From assembly GCA_030248215.1 (NCBI GenBank), contig JASANG010001001.1:62001-126000 (forward strand): DNA of 64,000 nt, written 5' to 3'. The notes below the pieces were generated by a model. It did not search any database and was not told the origin of the DNA. It saw only the letters and a program-made list of their open reading frames with translations. Shown here in pieces: positions 58,847 through 64,000 of the stretch. A program made the position numbers and the translations under genes. Source of the stretch: Enoplolaimus lenunculus. Its lineage: Eukaryota > Nematoda > Enoplea > Enoplida > Thoracostomopsidae. Position 1 is the first letter of the stretch. Every line of letters starts with the position of its first letter.

Positions 58847-61190
58847 CAATACATTTTGCGTTTTATTCAATGATATTATTTTTGTCTAAACTTATAACTC
58901 TATGTACATATTGACATTGATGAGGCGTCACGATATGACTTGTTTTAGCTGTATACGTACGTACATGCAAACGTAAATATATGTATATAAATCTTTATAG
59001 TAGTGATTTTTGCAACTTGTTTACGTGTAGGTATGCCTCGCCAGTGATATTTAAATCAATTTGAAATTCACACGTATTCTCAACTTAATTGTAACCTCTA
59101 GCAATCTCGTTACGTTTGACAGGGCTGTTTCGATTTTTTGTAAATTTTGGTTAGTAATTAGTCGGTAGTTGTGAAGTGTGGTGATGTAAAAAATAAAATG
59201 ACAAACTTCATGTCTGATTAGTGGTTCTTCATTTGGCATATGATAATTTAAAAGCATTGCAGATTCTGTGTAAAATCAGTATGGAAAAACACTTTGTGTT
59301 TTTATCGATGAGTAGACATTAAGTTTATTATGTGGATTTTTTTATTATGTAAGGAACAGTAATAAAACGCCAGCAGATACAGTAACGCGGTCGGAAAACA
59401 CTTAGGTATTGGCACAATAAGTACAGTAAGCGGATATGAACTTAAAAGCTTATAACTAATGTGTAAGGATTCGGTTAATTGAGATATCTGTAGGTATCTT
59501 GCTGAGCTGAATACACGAATAAACTGTAAATGTGTATAAAACAAAGATCTTGACTAATATGCCGAAGTCTGGCTACATACATATATATCGGAAGGAAAAG
59601 GTTGAAGGGCGGTTTCTTGGAATTAGTTTATGTAGCTCACGCAACGGCAAAGTAAGAAGAGTCAACAGAACAAGAGGGAGAAACTTAATAATCATTCGTA
59701 ACGTATTTCTAACCGTTGTAGTATTAAGGTTATTTTGGAATACTGATTGAGTATTTAGACTGCAATATATATCTGATCCATTTTGTTGTTAAAATCTTAT
59801 ACGTACGTATTTGGCATCCCAACAGCACAACAAAACTACTGCATTTTCGAAGAATCTTGTTTCTCAGTGTATCAGTAAAATTGTAGTTGCGTGTATAGTT
59901 GTAGGAAATTTTGGTTGTTCTGTTAAACACGCGCTGTTTGTTATTTAGTTATGTCTGAAGGTCAAATATCGCGTATAGACTTGGGATATATATGTAAATT
60001 TTTGCAGGATATTAAATTTGATACTTGCTCTATACGAAGTATGGACACTGCATGATTCGTGATGCCGAAGTAGCATATATATTTTTTAACTTTCAATGAC
60101 AGCGCAGCGCAGTCGCTTATAGCATATCGTACGACAGGTTACTGATATACTTATATACGTACATACGTAATACTTATAGGTATATATGTTATTTATTTGT
60201 GAATGAAAACTGGAAGTGTACGTTAGATATATGTAACTACATTCCATGGGGCCGCGACACCACTGTGTGAGGTGAGCAAAACTCCTCAGTTATGATTGCG
60301 TAGCTGTCAATGGTTTTGCTGCATGAATATTCAGATATGAAGACGTGTCCCAAAGTTAAAATTCGTACATATGTATTGTTTTGGACTCGAGTCGGCGTGC
60401 AAGATATTGGCTGTTTTTATGTTTTAGCACGAAAGATTTAAATTGGCAACATGTCAATAAATTAGGATGTACTTTGATTGATTGCATTGCAGCCAGAATT
60501 GGTGAACGATACAGAAACACATCGCAGAATGTTGTGTTATTGTACAATACAAACTGTGAGGGGCCGAGCGTTGAATTTCTTTGCAGGAACCGGAATTTGA
60601 AGTAGTTTTCGTCACCGAATTACTGTTGGACTTTTAGAAAAATTGCCAAAAATGGTTTGAGCGAATTTTCAGCTATTTCATCATCAACTTTTCACGAAAA
60701 CCCTTTAGAAACAGATTATTAACAAAATTGAAGTAATTGCAAAAACTGTGATGCCGATAATTTGCCACAAATCCGCTAAAATTCCGGTTCCCACATCTTT
60801 GAACGCAGAAATAGGAACAGGAACAACAATTGAATTTTTGAAAAGGATTCCGGCCGGAACAGAAATTTAGATTGAACCCTGTTGATTGGTATAGCGTTAT
60901 TCACGGTATGGCTCAATTGCTTTCGTAGCTATGAGAATAAGATGTTTTACGAAGGAATACAGTTATAAAATAAATGGGTACGTTCGATGGATAACATTCC
61001 TCTGTATTTGCTGATATTATTTAGTTTCAGTTTTCAGCTCGGCTTCTGCAGGTTTGGCCGATCTGTGGGCCCAGTATTTTCACCTCCGGATGTTACCTAC
61101 ATAGCTCACTTGCTAGTTATAATGATTTCAGTGGTGCTGTTAATAAATTTCTTCATAAGCATCATACAATTGTATATATCATTTTAGAAT

Positions 61191-61594
61191 ATATATGTCG
61201 TAGCCCAAGCCGTAATTCGGCTCAATTCCGAATTGGGCTAGCACAGCGCAGAATTACGACTTGGGCTAGCCCATGGCGTAATTCTTTCTTTGCTACAAGT
61301 TCACGCATTGTGATTGGTTACTGCCCAAGTACTCTTTTCTGATTAGCTAAGTAATCACTTATGGGTGTGCCGCTGAGACACTCCTAAAAACCCAAGCCGA
61401 CAGTAACCAATCAAATCCCAAGTTTTGGACTAGTCCAAAGTAGAATCAAGCTGGATTACGGCTATTAGGTAACCAATCAGAAAACGCACAGCTTTATCAG
61501 ATATGATTCCGCGTTGGGTTGGCCCAAGTCGTAATTCCGCTTTACACTAACCCACTTCGGAATTGGGCTGAATTACGGTTTGGGCTACGACATA
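61191..61594 (+). mobile_element. Family H MITE (TATATGTCGTAGCCCAAG ends)
   Basis: ATATATGTCGTAGCCCAAGC at the left and GGTTTGGGCTACGACATA at the right, an inverted repeat of more than 25 bp. 'attccgaattgggctagc' units occur in both orientations. Related to family G by the shared TATATGTCGTAG end and by repeated CCAATC motifs. Confidence 0.82.
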
Positions 61595-62884
61595 ACTGCA
61601 GGGTGCAAACGAAATTACAATTACAATTCAAATCCAGTTCCTAATTTGCTTGTGGGTGTAATCGGAATCGTAACCGTAATTTTTGATCGTTTCTAACATG
61701 TATTCTTGCGCCTATATATACTAATTACACAAAATAAAACTTATGTGAAAATTACATGTTCTGATAAAAAAGTACCGTTCCAATTACGGTATAATTCAGT
61801 TCCGTTTTGTTGAACCCTGATATTCTGTCGGAGAAGTACATACCAAATGAAGTTTACATACGTACGTATGTTATACAATTTGCGTTTTTGCGCTTGCTTA
61901 GTCTGTAGTAGGCGGATGTGGTTTTATTTTTATATACTATAACTTTTATCGTTCGTGCTGGTGTTGCAAATTCAAATTTACGATCTCAAACGAATATATA
62001 ACAGTCGAACATTTTACCATTGAACTTCTTTCGCAGCCTAACAATTCGAACGGATGTTTGTTGTGTTGTCAACAGTAAAAACTTCATAAAAACTACTCGA
62101 CACCAATCACAAAGATGGGTTTTTGTTGGCCGTAAATACCTCCGCATGGCTATGACAGTTTGCATTGGTGCGCAAAAAAACTCAATTGTAAGTTTGGCTG
62201 AAATTATTTTTGGTAAAACAAGATTAAAATTCAACTTTCAGGATCTGCATGCAAATCGTACGTAATGATTAGTATTTTGCCATCGTGTATTATGTATATG
62301 TATGCGAGAAGCATTTATGTACATACCGAATACACGCTTTATTTTTTATATGTTATGATTAAAAATGATACTGCTACACTTCGGTATATTTTCACTACTT
62401 TTAATATAATTTTGCCTGTTCATAATGTGTGTATGCTTATTGTAATTGTAAGGTCTGGTGGATTATTAACGTAATGTGGTGATGTCATCCGACGCATCAG
62501 ATCAGAAGCTGATTAGTCGAGTATATCATTTTTACTCGTGTTAAGGTTTATAAGGATGCTTCGTTAGATTTTAAAGCACGGGTTCGTAATTGTATACTTG
62601 TATATTTCGCAGTTTACCCCAGTAAATCATGTGCTTGCGATTTTGGAAAATTTTCCACCTGTTCCGGTCGTGTTCACATTCGGAAAGATTATGTGCAAAT
62701 GCTAGGAAATTTTAAAATTTTAGGATAACTTAGGTTTCGGGTCAGTGTACAAGAGCGTTGATTTATTTTCTACATCATCAATGAGTTTTAACTGCTTCGC
62801 GTTTCATTTTCACACAACATTAAAAATTTATTTATATAAGTTACATACTTGAACTCAAATAAAGGACTAGAGTATGCTTATGGC

Positions 62885-63263
62885 CAGGGTGCAACCGGAA
62901 TTCCGGTTCCGGCATTTTTTCACCTTCCGGTTCCGGTTCCGGTAAATTTTTACCGGATTTAAAAATTCCGGTATTATAATTTGGCCGTTTTCTTAACATT
63001 GCTAATTTTTAAGAATCTCTTTTGAAAGCCACTTGTACTCCGAATATAAGCCATTGATGGTGGATTTCACTTCAGTCGATGATGAAAATCTAAAATACAA
63101 CAAATAAAATAAATACCTATGTTCGACTAAGGTTATTTCACAAATAATAGAGCAAAAAATAAGATTAAAATGAAATTTTTGGTGAAATGCATTTTTCATT
63201 TTCCGGTTCCGGTAAAATTTTCAAATTCCGGTTCCGGTAAATTGTAATTCCGGTTGCACCCTG
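62885..63263 (+). mobile_element. hAT-like MITE family D, copy 4
   Basis: CAGGGTGCAACCGGAATTCC to 'gtaattccggttgcaccctg', with perfect 8-bp duplication CTTATGGC (62877-62884 and 63264-63271). Nearly identical to copy 1 at 9488-9853; both centres read 'tggccgttttcttaac' and 'gccacttgtactccgaatat'. Confidence 0.93.
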
Positions 63264-63328
63264 CTTATGGCCTTTTCTTATATGTATACTGTCATTTGTT
63301 TATATTTCTTATACTTACGTATATTTAG

Positions 63329-63640
63329 AGATCGACCGGATATTAATTTTACCGGATACCGGAGCCGGATGTTAACCGGATATAAGATATAAATTTGTGC
63401 ACTGTTGGAAGTATTTCAGTCGTGCAAAAATATATATTTATGGGTTTAAGATTAATTTTTGGCTTGGATTTTCCATTCCATGTCAGTGATTTCGACGTGC
63501 AAAAATCAGTTTAAGAGGTTTATGAGAATTTGGAACCCCAACCTCAAATATCCGGCAGATTTATACCGGAACTGGATACGGATGTCCATCTTTGCCGGAT
63601 ATAACCTCTGAACTGGATATCTGGTCGATACATCCCTAGT
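63329..63640 (+). mobile_element. Family P repeat, best copy
   Basis: Left 'agatcgaccggatattaatt', right 'atatctggtcgatacatccc'; inverted CGACC(G/A)GATAT ends. GGATACCGGAGCCGGAT and GGAACTGGATACGG tracts near the ends, AT-rich centre. About 310 bp. Confidence 0.7.
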
Positions 63641-64000
63641 GAGGATATTTCGTTGTTTTATTATTTACTTGAAATGAAATAATTTTTTGTGAATAACATT
63701 TGTCGCTTCGCATTGCATACTAACCAATAATATTGTACACACTGAGCTCCTAGAATATAGATGGAAACAGAAGTTTTGTATCTTTAAAAAAAATAAGATC
63801 ATGTTCAGTTTTTAAGTTACAAAAATTCTGGGACCGGGTTTGCATTCTAAAAGTTACAGGTCCGGGCTTTTCTTCGAGAAAAATCTGGGTCCGGGTATTT
63901 ATTTTTAAACGTTGCTACTCTACTACGCGTTTTTCTTACTGCTCTTTGTATTATGTTTAAGTGAATTAACATAGGCTAGCGTATTGTTGATATTTTTAGA

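Larger units (their letters stand above)
57576..64000 (+). other. Downstream of DYRK gene: probable 3' UTR and repeats, no gene found
   Basis: 57576-58600 is unique, TG-rich and UTR-like; 58082-58180 contains a 50-bp direct repeat ('tgtttgccagcatctggttt'). AATAAA signals occur at about 59360 and 59518. Families G and H, D copy 4 and P are listed separately. 60560-60880 and 61606-61820 are decayed repeats ending 'gaaccctg' with GGAACC/CGGAATC motifs. 63800-63920 is an inverted partner of the fragment at 34150-34310 ('gtagcaacgtttaaaaa'). Short open frames here show no protein family. Confidence 0.6.

Noticed and set aside
62020-62265. 81-residue frame near the window end
   Set aside because: No similarity to any family that I recognise, no supporting splice sites and an overlapping minus-strand frame of similar length.

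Overview
This is a eukaryotic, AT-rich window from an animal genome. Genes are split into many short exons with GT..AG introns of about 60 bp to 1.6 kb. The proteins are clearly metazoan. Two 3' splice acceptors lie 1 and 10 nt upstream of start codons, which would fit spliced-leader trans-splicing (nematodes, flatworms and some other invertebrates). The species cannot be fixed from the sequence; a nematode-like invertebrate is my low-confidence guess. Exon models below come from homology recalled from memory plus reading-frame (phase) agreement across every junction; no alignment or transcript data were available.

Layout. 78-227 (+): last exon of a probable septin. 3318-15345 (+): AMP deaminase (AMPD2 type), 16 recognised exons and probably one micro-exon. 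15346-24010: gene-poor, packed with small DNA transposons and a LINE fragment. 24011-25415 (-): two-exon RING finger/transmembrane protein that I do not recognise. 26333-32879 (+): box C/D snoRNP assembly factor BCD1/ZNHIT6, eight exons, with a very long glutamine-rich C-terminal tail. 32880-39495: transposon cluster. 39496-46227 (-): complete DCAF11/WDR23, 16 exons, 548 aa. 46228-52720: tRNA-derived tandem repeat, LINE 3' end and nested MITEs. 52721-57575 (+): class 2 DYRK kinase (DYRK2 type). 57576-64000: probable 3' UTR and repeats, no further gene seen.

The genes do not form one pathway: nucleotide metabolism (AMPD), snoRNP assembly (BCD1), ubiquitin-ligase substrate reception (DCAF11), an unassigned RING protein and a kinase. 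The most striking part of the window is the repeat landscape. At least five short non-autonomous families generate or appear to generate 8-bp target duplications (hAT-like). Several share the terminus CAGGGTGCAACCGGA and carry sub-terminal arrays of ACCGGAA/TTCCGG. Other elements carry internal satellite units, arrays of CATATG palindromes, or arrays of CCAAT boxes. No LTR retrotransposon, Polinton, CRISPR or canonical tRNA/rRNA gene was recognised.
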